Assembly (NCBI GenBank): GCA_025765615.1
Contig: JAIVFJ010000056.1
Span: 1 to 64,000 of the forward strand
Origin: Zopfochytrium polystomum
Lineage: Eukaryota > Chytridiomycota > Chytridiomycetes > Chytridiales > Chytridiaceae
DNA length: 64,000 nt
Direction of reading: 5' to 3'
Each line of letters opens with the position of its first letter. Positions within the stretch are counted from its first letter, which is position 1. Made by a program: the position numbers and the translations under genes. Positions 11,196-22,525 of this stretch are shown piece by piece. The notes below the pieces were generated by a model. The model searched no databases. It was not told where the DNA came from and worked only from the letters and a program-made list of their open reading frames with translations.

Positions 11196-12948
11196 AAGGG
11201 TACATATGAGATTCCCAATCTCATGGGCCATTGAGCTGTTGAGGTATCTTTAAAAGCTCTTCCTTGGCTAGTTCATTGGTTTTACCTACACATATAGTGG
11301 CCCCCCATCAATCACAAACAACCACTCTATTCCTATGTTTGAATACTTATTCTTACTTTCAAAGTAACTCAGTGCTGATGCCCTGCATCAAAAGAGCATT
11401 CCATGTTCCTTGTGCCAAATGGGCCTAAGTACAAGGGGCACACCTTAATTTCTTCTTATTTTTTCTTATTTTTACTCATTTTCTCTTATTTTCACTCATT
11501 TTCTCTTATTTTCCCTTTTTCCCACCTTTCAAGCCTCTGTCCTACACTGATGTGACCTCCCAGCCCGCAAATTCAGCCCATTTCAAATTTTAGGCAGGAG
11601 AGACACTGGGTGCAGGGGGGTGTGGCTGAAAGAGCGATTCACAAATTGTTCTTTTCTTTCATTTTCTCCTTTTTACTATCTTTTGACTTTTCTTTTCTTC
11701 CTCCTTCTATCTTTCTCTCTCTGAGCCCTATAAATACTGCCTCTCTCCCCCATCTTCTCTTCATTAATTACTCTCAACTCAAAAACAATCAACAAGCCTC
11801 CCCCTTGGGCAGCCCCTGTTTGACTAGTTGCATCCCTCATATCTCCTTTCAGTGTGTTGTAAGTTGAGTGCGTCCCAAAGACCACATGTGTGGTGGATAG
11901 GAGACCTTCCCTGGCAAAGAGTAGAGTGGACCAAGCTGGGGAGATGGAGTCCTCTTTTGGTGTAGGAGATCCTGTGGCAAGTGTGGAGTGGACCAACAGG
12001 GTGGATTAGAAGTTCTCGTTGGCCAGAGTCCCCAGACCAAGCAAGTAGAGGTAGCATTCCCCCAGGCAAGTGCAGAGTAGGCCAAGCTGTGTGAGTGCCC
12101 CCTTCCCAAAGCAAGAGTGTGTGAAGACCAAGTGGGTTGGGTCTACTGAGATGAGAACTTAGAGAGGCCAGAGAAAGCTGCGGGGACTGTGACATCACTA
12201 ACCTACGAGCCTCTGTGAACTTGCTGCCAAAGTCGTTCAGTCCATCTGTCTTACTTGTGTCTCTTCCATCCTCTCTTCTCACAATGTTCTCCTTGGTTGC
12301 AACTTCTCCGCCATCCCTGGCTCTTCTCCTGACCCACCTCTGTTGAAGTTGGAGTGTAGAAGGTGATGTTGTGAGTGGAGGCAGCGTCGCAAGAAGGTTG
12401 AAGGGCTGAGGAACTGAGGCTTGAATTGAGAACTTGTACAAGGGAGCGAGTGTAGCAAGCAACCAAGGGCAAGTGGGTAAAGAGAGCTTGTTTTTAGACA
12501 GGGTCTGGCAAATTGGTGTGAGAGAGTGCCTTTTTCAGTAAGAAAACTCTGCCCAATTTATACTCCTGCAGGGAGTTAGACCAGTTTTCCTGTTTTGCCA
12601 ATCTGAACAAGTTGCAAACTGCTTGAGACAGGATTTTGCTTTGGGGAGGTGTTGTAACCCCTTCCCACAGAGGTAGGGTGATTTGAAATATTCAGAGCAT
12701 TTCAAATCAACCAAGGTCTGTCCAGAGGTCTGTGTCCAGTGACCAGACTTCCCACAGAGGAAAGATGATTTGAAATCATCAGGGGCATTTCAAATCAAAC
12801 AGTCCCTGGTTCAACTTCGTTCAGACAACAGTCAGCTGACCTGGAGCTGCTGTGAGCTGCCCCAATTCAACATTGGTTCAGACAAAAGTCAGGTGACATG
12901 GAGCTGCTGTGAGCTGCCCAATTCAACATTTCTCTGGACCCATTGAGT
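11196..12948. repeat. Unassigned LTR-like region with TATA box and direct repeats
   Basis: No coding sequence is supported. A TATA-like box (CCTATAAATACTG) lies near 11727 after a long pyrimidine-rich stretch, followed by an A-rich leader, which resembles an LTR promoter. From 12661 to 12929 there are two imperfect direct repeats: one pair holds GATTTGAAAT and ATTTCAAATC as inverted arms, the other pair holds GGAGCTGCTGTGAGCTGCCC. Small open frames here show no known domain. Confidence 0.45.
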
Positions 12949-13130
12949 GTGATTCTAATCGCATTGTCCTCGCCAGCGAAGCCTAGGAAAGCAAAGCTAG
13001 AATCCCCGCAGTCTTCACCTAACTCTTTTTGTTGGATTCAGATTAGGCCTTTCAGCTTACCTGACTTACTGTAAGTTGCATCAGCAGTGGCGATGAGGCT
13101 GCTGTTGGCATAGGAAGCTGACTTCCTTGG
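12949..13130 (+). repeat. Dispersed ~180-bp repeat, copy 1
   Basis: Matches the reverse complement of 30530-30712 over about 180 bp, including the shared core CCTAGGAAAGCAAAGCTAG and the CTCTTTTTGTT(A/G)GATTCAGATTAGG segment. Its nature is unknown. Confidence 0.65.
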
Positions 13131-13179
13131 CTCAAATCTCAACAACCTCTCCACCTTGTACACTACTCCCTTGATATGC

Positions 13180-14738
13180 CTGGCCAATGGCCCCACTCTT
13201 TTGGAAATGACTTAGGACTGAAACACTTCTGTGGGAGAAGTGCTAAGCCCAGATGGACAGAGTTAACAAGATGATGGCAGAGCTAACAAGCCCTACCACC
13301 TGTTGCCATGATGTAATGCCTCATAATAGGGTATGAGATCACAGGTTCTTTATCTTTTCATTGGTGATTTTTACTTATTTTTCCAATTAGTAATTCATCC
13401 TGTTTTTCCTGTTCTCTCTTTTATTTCTTCCTTGTTGCCTCTGTCTGTGTCTTTTCTTTCTTGTTTGGCTGAGAGTGACTGTCTTCTTATCTGCACCAAT
13501 CATTTCTTGCCAGCCCTCTCCCTTCTGTTTGCCAAGAAATGCCCATGATTCTCTGCTGTCTTCCTTGTTTGGCTGGCTCAGCCCCATTTCTTGGTGATTC
13601 ACTCCTCCCATTCTTTTCTTTCCTATTTTATTTATTGTTTTGCTGTTTTGTATGTGTTTTCCCTCCTTTTCCCTCCTACCTGGTGATTCCAACCCTTTCC
13701 TATTTAAGCAGCTGCCCCCCATCTTGTTGACTGTGTGAACCTGTGCCTGAAGTCCCTTGCCTGCCCTTTTCTTCCTGACTGTTGTAGAGCTGGGGGTGGC
13801 AGTCCCCTGGTGTGTGACAGGAGGTTGAAGTCCTCTTGGCCATCATGCCAGTGTGCTGGGTTCAAGCCCCAGTGCACCTCACCAATTCTGCATGCTGTTT
13901 AGGTTGGATTCAGACCCTCTTTTCTCAGATTAATGCCTGTGATGTCATGGTGCCACATTTGGGTGAGGGAGTGGGTGTTAACCTTCCTTGCTTCTAAGAT
14001 AGGAATTCCTCCGGCTTGGTGAAGCAGATGTCTGTGTCCTAGTAGGATGAAGTAAGAAGAGTCCCACTGTCTCTGACCCTGTGTGCCCCCTCCTTGGATT
14101 GAGTTGGAACTTCTCCTTGGAGTGAGACAAGTTGTGTCTGGTTCTGTTAAGTGGAAAACAGTTCTGATTTAATTCAACAGACACCTCTGCACACTAACTG
14201 TTCCTTGTGTTTGCCCTCTGTGTCCAACCCCCTCCAACTTTGGGCGTGTCTTTGACAGAGAGGGAGCCTTCCTCCATGGTGGTGGCTCCAACAGACTGGA
14301 ACCTGGCCACTTTCCTCCCCACTCTCTTGTCTTCTTCAGTTGGATTGGAGTGCTGCATTTAGTGCCACTCCCTGGAGCTTGCTGCATCTTGCACCTCCAG
14401 CATTGTTACCAGATTTCCCGGTCCCCTTTGGCTTTATCTTTTGCCTCCCATTGGACCCACTCTGTGTCATGGACCAGAGAACCCTGCACATTCTTTGCTA
14501 GTGTGCCACCTTTTCACAGTTGCCTTTGGTCTGAGTGTGAGAGTCTTCTCTTTGTGTGTAGTAAGAGAGTTTCTTTGTGTTTCTTGGGCTTCTTAAGACT
14601 CCAAATACATTGTCCTGTCTAGTGACCCCTAGACATCTCCTTTTTGCCCTTTTTCACTTTTCAGGATTGGTACTTAGGTCTATGCTCTATTTTGCCACCC
14701 ATAGCCCAGGGTGAGGATTTAGAGAGCACAGTCTCACA
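13180..14738 (+). mobile_element. TGTGAG-type long LTR-like element (variant 2), 3' part
   Basis: Shares long stretches with 22585-24291 and, reversed, with 51591-52606. It includes a TATA-like CTATTTAAGCAG near 13700, a tRNA-like stretch at 13790-13885 and the end GAGAGCACAGTCTCACA. It lacks an internal piece found in the 22-kb copy. No protein domain is encoded. Confidence 0.7.
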
Positions 14739-15479
14739 GAGTGGAGTAGTGGGAGGTGTTGGTGATTGCGCCTGGCATGTCAGAAGGGCACCAACGGACT
14801 TGACTTGGTGTGGAGTGATAAAGCTTGTTTAGAGTGTGAGCCCTTTTCTTGTTGAGAGTGAAGTGCCCTTTGTTGCCAAAGTAGATGGAGAGCTGATGCT
14901 CTCAGACAGATTGGTCGTGTTTAGAGTGCAGAGCACACACTTTTCTTGTAAGAGCAAAGCGCCCTATACGAACGAGGTATCGACCAGAGGTAGAACTTGA
15001 AGAGCTTTGTAGGTCAAGGTAGAGGGTATGGTGACTCAGATAAGAATAATGGTTTTTGCTTGTTGTATTGGAGGGTAGAGAGAGAACAGGCAGATGTGAT
15101 CAGGTCTGGGATGATGCTTCTCTGGAGCTGCTGGGGCTTCCCCTTTTATACTGCAGGTGGTCTCAGGAATCAGACTTTGGTGATAGCCTTTTAGCTCTGA
15201 GAGATAGAGTTTAGACTTTGAGGAGTCAGGAGGCAGGCATGACATCATTGTTGCATCACGCTGATTTGGCCAGAACTTCTATGGAGTTATGTGTGCAATC
15301 CTGTAATCATTCCTATCAAATTGCTAGAGTGAAGCACACTGATGTGGTCTACCCAGACTGGGATTGAAACCACCTCTAAGCACTCATACAGTGTCAGAGA
15401 TTGGGAGAAGTGTAGATAACACTGGGACCAGCCCTTATGCCATATTAACTCATCTTTACTCTTGAAAACAGGTCAGAGG
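14739..15479. other. Repeat-derived spacer, nothing identified
   Basis: No gene or known element is recognised. Two imperfect ~50-bp direct repeats lie near 14826-14880 and 14918-14965 (TTAGAGTG...TTTTCTTGT...AAGTGCCC-like). Confidence 0.35.
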
Positions 15480-15704
15480 ATCTTAAAAGGTGTAGGTAAT
15501 GTGTGCAAACTCCAACAGGAGGTGAGGAGTGGGAAAAGAAAATGGTGGTTGGGGAAGGCCAGTTAACAATGAAGCTGGACTGGGAGAGTTGAGTTGCAGT
15601 AGCAGTTGTAGGGCTGCTGATTGGGACTGTGTAGGTGGAGTGTGCAAGGGAAGTTGGATTGTAGGGAGAGGAGTGCTTGCTGGTAAGTAAGAGAATGGGG
15701 GTGA
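15480..15704 (-). pseudogene. LINE fragment, part of the minus-strand LINE at 17157-18358
   Basis: The minus strand matches the LINE linker at about 1070-1140, sharing CCTTCCCCAACCACC and CCCACTCCTCACCTCC. It is separated from the rest of the same LINE by the TGTGAG element at 15705-17156, which is flanked by GTGA on both sides. Confidence 0.6.
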
Positions 15705-17156
15705 TGTGAGACTACACCGAGGTCTCAGTGATAAAGTCTAGGATTTTATTCGCAAAAACAAGCGTACCTGTCATAAAACCGCAAGGATCGGGACCCCTAT
15801 TATTGCTCCTGGTTCTTTAGTTTCCAAGGCGTTATCAAAGTGTATTTGCGGCTAACCCGTCTTTATTATTGGGTCTGCTTTTACTACTTTCGTCTTAACA
15901 GTTTCCGTTGCACCAGGGTTTTCTCAACATATTTTCTTTTTCGGTGACTAACGGAGACTGCCTGACTGCCTAGGGATGGGGTGCCTGACAGGCTGTACCC
16001 CAAGCCCACCTAATTTATTATTTATTTTTGGCACTTGTACATACATGCATAAGGTTGGGGGGACTTAGAGCATTTGTGGTGGATGCTCCAAGTCAGGGGG
16101 GTTGACTTGTCAATTTTCTCTCTCTCTGTTTTTGGGCCATTTCTCTTTTTCCTTTTTTCTTCAATCGGATTTCTGTCCATTGGCACCAATACAGAGTCCC
16201 TTCAAATCCATCTGGCTCGCAAGGTGAGGGTAGTGAGAGATGGTACACACCCGGGTGTGTACATGGTCCCTTCGTGGGGCTCCTCTTAAGGGGCCGTGGG
16301 TGGGGAATGCAGCTGGCCCCACCAGCGACTGTGTGACATTGCCGGCTCTGTGTTGGAGTGAGGATCCCTGGCGCTTGCCCGCCGCGACGACGGTGGTGGT
16401 GGTGGTGGCGACGACGGCGTCGTCGTCCCCAACCTTCCCATCCCCGCGAGGGTGTTGGTGGCTGCGCCCAGTGCGGCCCCCGACACCTGAGAGTTCGATC
16501 TACAAGCGCCTGCCTCGGTCCTATTGCTGTGAGGGTGAGATGTGTGAGTACGAGTGCGATGCAATAAAGCCCGTTGGTCGAGTGATTGTGCCGACGCAGC
16601 CCGGCGGGGTGCGTGTACGATCGCAGGTGTTTCTGCATGCGAGTTCCCTGCTGGCGACCTTCCGACCCCTACATAGTCAACTCCCTTCTCTCTCTCCCCC
16701 CCGTCGCTGGCGACGACGAGGGCTCCCGCAGCACCATCTGCGACGAGGGGCGCTAGGTCGCGCCCTGTCCGTCCCGTCGCTATTAACTGCTCCTGTTGTA
16801 TTTGAGATTAGGTTCCTGAGATAAAAACCCCTGTTTCCCTCTTCTCTCTCTTTATTCTGCGGTTGTGTTGCGCCCTCGGGAGTGCCCTTCCGTTTCCCCT
16901 CGCATCGGCCCGCGGCCACGCGAGTAATCGGTGCTCCAGCACCGATCCTTCAGAGAATTGTCCCTCTGAATGTTCATTCTTTGTGTTTGAGACCCCTGTT
17001 AGACAGATCAGTAAGGATACTTCGTGGACTAGGCAAGTAGTAGGGTTGAAACACCCCCTAGACAACAGCCCAATAAAGTTAGTTTTAGCCTATTATTTGC
17101 TTTCCCTCACTCTAGGGCCCAGATCCCAGGGTCAAAGGAGTGAGTATAGTCTCACA
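15705..17156 (+). mobile_element. TGTGAG...CTCACA LTR-like element, copy A
   Basis: Runs from TGTGAGACTACACC to TATAGTCTCACA, giving 10-bp terminal inverted repeats, and is flanked by GTGA on both sides (15701-15704 and 17157-17160). It is about 1.45 kb, has TG..CA ends as solo LTRs do, and encodes no recognisable protein. It is closely related to 18359-19750. It retains many CpG sites that are TG or CA in copy B. Confidence 0.8.
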
Positions 17157-18358
17157 GTGAGCCAATGGGACAGCCAAGGCATTGGACCAAGTGGAATTTG
17201 TGGGAGGAAGGTGTTTGGGGAGCCTGGAGTAGTGATGAGAAAGGAGTTGGGGGTTTGGGAGTGTGTGAGTCCAGTCAACAATGTGGAAGAATTCCACTTG
17301 TGGTGGGGTCATCAGACAGAAAAAACTCTCACAGGCAAGGGGAGGATGGTGAAGGAGATTCAAAGAAGATGGGTAAAAGGCATTGTAAAGAGGATCGTCA
17401 GGAGGGCTGTGGCAACAGTCTGGAGAGACAAAGGTGGGAAGAGTGAGAATTAAGGTCAAAATGATGTGGTACACTTCATGGAGTTCGTCAGGAAGTGGGC
17501 TGTCTCTGTTGGAGGGACTGGTGAGGCGGAGGTCAAAAAGTTGTTCAAAGAAGAAGACAGAGTGAGAACGGAGAGTGGCAAACACGTTGAGAAAAATATG
17601 CCAAGGAACTAATGAGTTGATGGAGTGAGTGTGAAAAGAAAATAAGGGTGGACCAGAGTATTGGAAGGGTGTTTGTTGGTTAAAAAGAAGGGGAATGAGA
17701 TACTTGGTGAATTGTTTTTTTTGTCTCGGACAAGGGTAAGGGATGTGAAAAAAGTGGAGTTCCAGAGGCAAGGTCAAGTTGGAGGCAATTCATCATGATG
17801 CAGCTTATGTGGCCAATGAGAGAGAGGAGTTCAAGAGAGAGTTGAGGTCAACAATCGTGCCAGAGCAGTATTCATTGCAAAAGTTGGAGAGACTATTGGT
17901 CATGGGGTGATGGAGGAGAGCATTGGGAGAGGAGGTGCAGTAGCCAACCAGGCATTTGAAAATTTTGCAACAGAGTGCGGTGGGGTTGTTGAGGAAGTAT
18001 CAGGGAAAATGGCAGGTTTCCACAAAAAGGGGTCACGTGGGAGGAGGACATTACGGATGAGGTAAGAAGCAATTTTGTCACTCATCTTTTTGTGTTTGAT
18101 AATGTCAAGGAAAAATTGGTAGTGATGGAAAGGATTTGCTGCTGTGCTGCTGAGCTGATACTGTCTGCTGTGAAGTAGTTGCCTAGATGTTGAAAGGTGG
18201 TGTTTGGATGGTGAACAGGAAGGACAGTGGTGCCTCAGTTGATGGTGGTTGCTGCTGATCGTGGAGTGTTGACAGAGAAGATGAGGGACCTTTGTCAGTA
18301 GTGTTGCAAATGTGGTCAATGCGGGAGTTGCTGCGTGTACAGTTAAGGATGTTTGTTG
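17157..18358 (-). pseudogene. LINE pre-RT region, minus strand
   Basis: On the minus strand the sequence near 18358 matches the plus-strand LINE at about 860-950 (ACACGCAGCAACTC then CACATTTGC and AC(T)ACTG(A/C)C). Broken open frames of 220 and 139 residues lie downstream but no clear RT motif could be read. The element is cut by copy A on one side and bounded by copy B on the other. Confidence 0.55.
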
Positions 18359-19750
18359 TGTGAGACTACACTGAGGTCTCAGTGATAAAGTCTAGGGATT
18401 TTATTCGCAAAAACAAGCATACCTGTCATAAAACCACAAGGATCGGGACCCCTATAATTTTTCCCAGTTCTTTAGTTACCAAGGCGTTATCAAAGTGTAT
18501 TTGCGGCTAACCCGTCTTTATTATTGGGTCTGCTTTTACTACTTTCGTCTTAACAGTTTCCGTTGCACCAGGGTTTTCTCAACATATTTTCTTTTTTGGT
18601 GACAAACGGAGACTGCCCAACTGCCTGGGGATGGGGTGCCTGAGAGGCTGTACCCCAAGCCCGCCTAATTTATAATTTATTTTCAGCAATTGTACATACA
18701 TGCATAAGGTTGGGGGGACTTAGAGCATTTGTGGTGGATGCTCCAAGTCAGGGGGTTGACTTGTCAATTTTCTCTCTCTCTGTTTTTGGGCCATTTCTCT
18801 TTTTCCTTTTTTCTTCAATCGGATTTCCGTCCATTGGCACCAATACAGAGTCCCTTCAAATCCATCTGGCTCACAAAGGTGAGGGTAGTGAGAGGTGGTC
18901 CACACCCAGGTGAGCACATGGTCCCTTTGGGGGCTCCTCTTAAGGGGCCGTGGGTGGGGAATGCAGCCGGCCCCACCACCGACTGTGTGACGCTGCTGGC
19001 TCTGTGTTGGAGTGAGGATCACACGTGCTCGCCCGCTGCAGAGGCGACAGCAGTGGCGTTGTCGACCCTGCGAGGGTGTTGGTGGCTGTGCCCTGCGCGG
19101 TCCCTGACACCTGAGAGTTCGATCTACGAGTGCCTGCCTCAGTCCTATTGCCGTGAAAGAGAGATGTGTGAGTACAAGTGCGTTGCAATAAAGCCTGTTG
19201 GTCAAGTGATTGTGCCAATGCAGCCCAGCGGGGTGTGTATGAAATCACAGGTGTTTCCGTGAGCGAGTTCCCTGCTGGCACCTTCTGACCCTAAATAGTT
19301 GACTCCCTTTTCTCTCTCCCCCCAGTCGCTGGCGATGATGAGGGGCGCTAGGTTGCGCCCTGTCTGTCCCGTTGCTATTAACGACTCCTGTTGTATTTAA
19401 TAATAAGTTCCTGAGATAAAAACCCTCGTTTCCCTCTTCTCTCTCATTATTCTGCGGTTGTGTTGCACCCTCAGGGGTGCCCTTCCCTTCCCCTCACATC
19501 AGCCTGAGGCCACGTGAGTAATTGGTGCTCCCACACTGATCCTTCAGAGGATTGTCCCTCTGAATGTACATTCTTTGTGTTTGTGACCCCTGTTAGACAG
19601 ATCAGTGGGGATACTTCGTGGACTAGGCAAGTAGTAGGGTTGAAACACCCCTAGACAGCAGCCCAATAAAGTTAGTTTTAGCCTATTATTTTGCTTTCCC
19701 TCACTCTCAGGTCCAGATCCCAGGGTCAAAGGAGTGAGTATAGTCTCACA
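18359..19750 (+). mobile_element. TGTGAG...CTCACA LTR-like element, copy B
   Basis: Similar to copy A over its full length apart from small deletions, with TGTGAGACTACAC-like start and TATAGTCTCACA end. Flanks are GTTG and GTGG, a near-match that may be a mutated 4-bp duplication. Many differences from copy A are CG to TG or CA. Confidence 0.8.
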
Positions 19751-20027
19751 GTGGGAAACTTCTGGTTTAAACTGCGCCTGCAAAGCGGTGGGCCCGTTTA
19801 AGCAACAAACAAAGAATGTGTTTTTGCAATCGTCCACGAAAATTGTCGACGATTGTCAGTGACGAATGTCACAACAAAGCTGGGTGGCACCTGACCTCCG
19901 AGACAAGGTCTCGTTTTTGGTGTTACCACTTAGTAACTCGACCCCAAAACTCAACATATCCTCCGGGCCGATAGCGCGTTTGAAAGCTCTCACTCCAGGG
20001 CCGAGATCCCAGGAGCATAGTCTCACA
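19751..20027 (-). mobile_element. Divergent TGTGAG element end inserted in copia
   Basis: Only the last ~50 bp (CTCACTCCAGGGCC...ATAGTCTCACA) resembles the other TGTGAG elements. It is followed by ATTG, the complement of CAAT, and then minus-strand copia RNase H. The insertion point in copia is the same as at 3673/3674. The rest (19755-19975) is not recognised. Confidence 0.55.
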
Positions 20028-20422
20028 ATTGATTGTCCTTGAGGATTGGTAGTGGCTGCTGTGCAGGGAGTTGCAACTCTGATAATACGGCTAAGAGCCA
20101 TTGTGCTTCTTGGAAGGCTTCAGAAAGTGAGTAGTATTCTGCTTCCGTGGAGGATAGCGATACTCGATGTTTTTGCGTGAGACCCAAGAGACAGCGGTGC
20201 CCATGAGGAAGAAGACATATCCAGTGCATGATGTGTGGTCTCCAGGTTCGCCCCCATAGGATGCATCAGCATACGCAGCTGGTTCAAAGATGTTGTTTGT
20301 GAAGAGCTGTAGCAGCTTGTGTCTTTGCCTGTAGAATAATCTGTAGTTCCAGGTGCCTCGGAGGTAACAAACCAGGGGGTGGAGTGCATTGTGATGGCAC
20401 TGGCGTGGCTTCAGTTGGAACT
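20028..20422 (-). pseudogene. Copia RT end / RNase H fragment (left of the chromovirus)
   Basis: The minus strand encodes YLRGTWNYRLFY, then YADASYGGE and EAEYYSLSEAFQEAQWL, the thumb-to-RNase H region of Ty1/copia pol, with frameshifts. It continues on the far side of the chromovirus insertion (26331 onward): the two halves join across the GAACT target duplication. It ends at the CAAT site where a TGTGAG element begins. Confidence 0.8.
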
Positions 20423-20441
20423 TGTTATGAATCACCCTCTG

Positions 20442-20504
20442 GAAACCTCTGGAACCTTCTAGAACATTCCTTCATGGAACCTTGTGGAACCTTCTGGAAC
20501 CTTC
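20442..20504 (+). promoter_or_regulatory. Heat-shock element arrays in the 5' LTR
   Basis: Two runs of alternating GAA/TTC pentamers at exact 5-bp spacing. 20452-20469 reads GAAccTTCtaGAAcaTTC, extended upstream by one imperfect pair. 20477-20504 reads six units with one mismatch. Three or more contiguous units are the known binding site of heat-shock factor. They lie 110-170 bp upstream of the TATA box at 20615-20621. That the LTR is heat-induced is inference. Confidence 0.75.
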
Positions 20505-20614
20505 TCTGCTTTCCTGACTTGTCTTGTTGTCATTGGTATCATTGGTATCATTGTATTACTAATTGCTCTTTCTGGAACTTTCTTTGAGACTTGACAAGGA
20601 AGACTCTCCAAAGG

Positions 20615-20621
20615 TATAAAA
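20615..20621 (+). promoter_or_regulatory. LTR TATA box
   Basis: TATAAAA in GGTATAAAAGGGGG. The RNA start would be expected about 30 bp downstream, close to the AAGTGAATTAT sequence at 20650-20660 that is complementary to the primer-binding site. Confidence 0.7.
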
Positions 20622-20731
20622 GGGGGATGGGGGACCTGTCCCATCCCTCAAGTGAATTATTGGTTCCACTACAATCATCACTTCTCTCAGTTCCTTGTCT
20701 GCCTTGTCCTGTCCTGCCTGTTCCTGACATC

Positions 20732-20742
20732 ATAATTCACTT
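20732..20742 (+). other. Self-priming primer-binding site
   Basis: ATAATTCACTT, two bases after the 5' LTR, is the exact complement of AAGTGAATTAT at 20650-20660 in the LTR near the expected transcript start. Tf1/sushi chromoviruses prime cDNA synthesis with the first 11 nt of their own RNA; this matches in length and position. No tRNA-type TGG start is present. Confidence 0.7.
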
Positions 20743-20769
20743 CACCCTCTCCTACTACTCTCTGCCATC

Positions 20770-21692
20770 ATGTCTGACCCAAACAACACCTTCCCTGATG
20801 CAACTGCCTTCCAAGCCTTGATGGACCAATTGCAAGCCCTTCAAGACAGACACACCAACTTCAAGAACAAGTCCTTCACCAGCAGCACCAGCTTCAACAA
20901 CAACTTCACCAACAAGAACATCAAGCTCTTCCCCTGCCCCAAGCCAACCAAGCAAGAGAGCCCAAGGTTCCCAGCCCTGACAAGTTCACTGGGCTGGCCA
21001 AAGACCTCAGGAACTTTATGGCCACTGTGGAGAATGTCATCCTTCTCCAACCTTCAAGATTTCCCAGTGAGCAAGTCAAGGTTCTTTTCACAAGCACCCT
21101 CCTGTCTGGTCAAGCTCAATCATGGTACAGATCTCTCCCAAGCACACCCACCACCCTGCAAGAGCTCTGGGAGGGGCTGGAAGCTACCTTTGGTGACCCC
21201 TACGCTTCTTGGACAGCAAGATCCAAGCTCAAGCATATCAAGCAAGGAAAGAAATCTTGTGTGGCCTACACCAACCAATTCAAGCAACTAGCCAGACACT
21301 CTGGATACAATGATGCAGCTCTGATGGAGCTGTACCATAATGGTCTCCATGAGTCTATCCAAGACATGCTCTCCCAGTCTCTGCACATCCCTGAGACCTT
21401 GGAAGAGTACATTCTCCTTGCCATCAAGATTGACAACAGACTCTACTCCAAGAGGCTGAAGCAAAGACAAGTAGGAACTACATCAAGACCTACCCTAGTC
21501 CCTCAAGCTCTTACAGTTCCTGAACCCATGCAAGTGGATGCAGTTGAGACACTTCCTAAGGGTCCTCTGAGCCAAGAGGAGAAAACAAGGAGGGCCCAGC
21601 AGGGACTGTGTTTCTACTGTGGCTCCAAGGAGCATGCTGTCAAGGACTGCCCAAGGAAGAAGCACCCAAACTCCCAGGTCCAGGCTCACTGA
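20770..21692 (+). pseudogene. Chromovirus Gag (copy 1), frameshifted
   Basis: Starts MSDPNNTFPDATAF like copy 2, but one T is missing in CCCTTCAAG (CCCTTTCAAG in copy 2), which throws the frame after about 24 codons. The correct frame resumes and contains a retrotransposon gag domain (SWYRSLPSTPTTLQELWEGL) and a zinc knuckle CFYCGSKEHAVKDC. It ends NSQVQAH at 21692. A CCCAAAC heptamer at 21665-21671 lies in the phase needed for a -1 shift into pol. Confidence 0.85.
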
Positions 21693-22129
21693 GGGGCAAT
21701 TCCCTGGACCCTCCTCCAAGCTGCCCCTGTTTCATCACCACCACCAGCACCACAAACACCTCAGATTCCAAGCCCCACCAACTCACCATGGATGTCAAGA
21801 TTCAACTCTCACCCAAGTCAACCATCACAACCAAGGCCCTTATTGACTCTGGATCATCCTGCAACATCATTGATGCCACCCTTGTCAAGTCTTGTGCCAT
21901 TCCCACCATCAAGAAATCCACACCCCTCAAGGCCCACTTTGCCAATCATGCTCTGTTCAAGGAAATCAGCCATGAAACCAAGCAAAACCTCCACATTCAA
22001 GGCTTTCCACCATCCATGGTCAATCTGGAAGTATTGGACCTTGGCTCACCCACATTCTCTGTCATCCTGGGATTACCATGGCTGCAAGCCCAGAACCCTG
22101 CCATTGATTGGGTCACTGGTCAAGTCTAA
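21672..22129 (+). pseudogene. Chromovirus retropepsin (copy 1), nonsense-terminated
   Basis: The pol frame contains LIDSGSSCN, the aspartic protease active site, and ILGLPWLQ, the conserved retropepsin flap-to-C-terminal motif. A CAA codon present in copy 2 is TAA here, ending the frame after WVTGQV. About 30 bp later the coding sequence is split by the TGTGAG element. Confidence 0.85.
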
Positions 22130-22450
22130 CCTCCACCAATTGGAACAGTCACCCATGTGAGGACGACAGGCTGTTGAGCCTGCGACCTCAAATAAAAAGA
22201 GTGTACCCCCGCTTTTTTAACTGATAACTTGTGAGGATTATCAATTTGACTTGACCAAACAACGTTTCACAAAGTGATGTAACACGGCTGGACCCCATTT
22301 CCTATTATTTTCATGGGTTATTATTGTCCCTGCAAGCCGAACCACTGAGATTTGGACTGTCTCTTAGCCGCGGCCATGTATATTATTCATGTTATTATTA
22401 CGCACTAAGTTGCAGGCCGAATGGCTCAGGCCGCTCTGTACTACTAGCCA

Positions 22451-22525
22451 GAGGCCCTCTAGCTCAGTGGTGTAGAGCGCTCCCTTCAATGGGAAAGGTG
22501 CTAAGTTCAAGACATGCTGGCAGTC
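22451..22525 (+). other. tRNA-like sequence with Pol III A and B boxes
   Basis: TAGCTCAGTGG fits the A-box consensus and GTTCAAGAC fits the B-box, about 40 bp apart. A D-stem GCTC/GAGC is present, but anticodon, T and acceptor stems do not pair well, so this is a tRNA-derived relic, not a functional tRNA. Confidence 0.45.

Noticed and set aside
11824..12462. 212-residue minus-strand open frame as a gene
   Set aside because: It overlaps LTR-like leader sequence, has no domain and low-complexity composition.
17112..17777. 221-residue minus-strand open frame as a host gene
   Set aside because: It overlaps the end of the TGTGAG repeat and lies in a LINE fragment.
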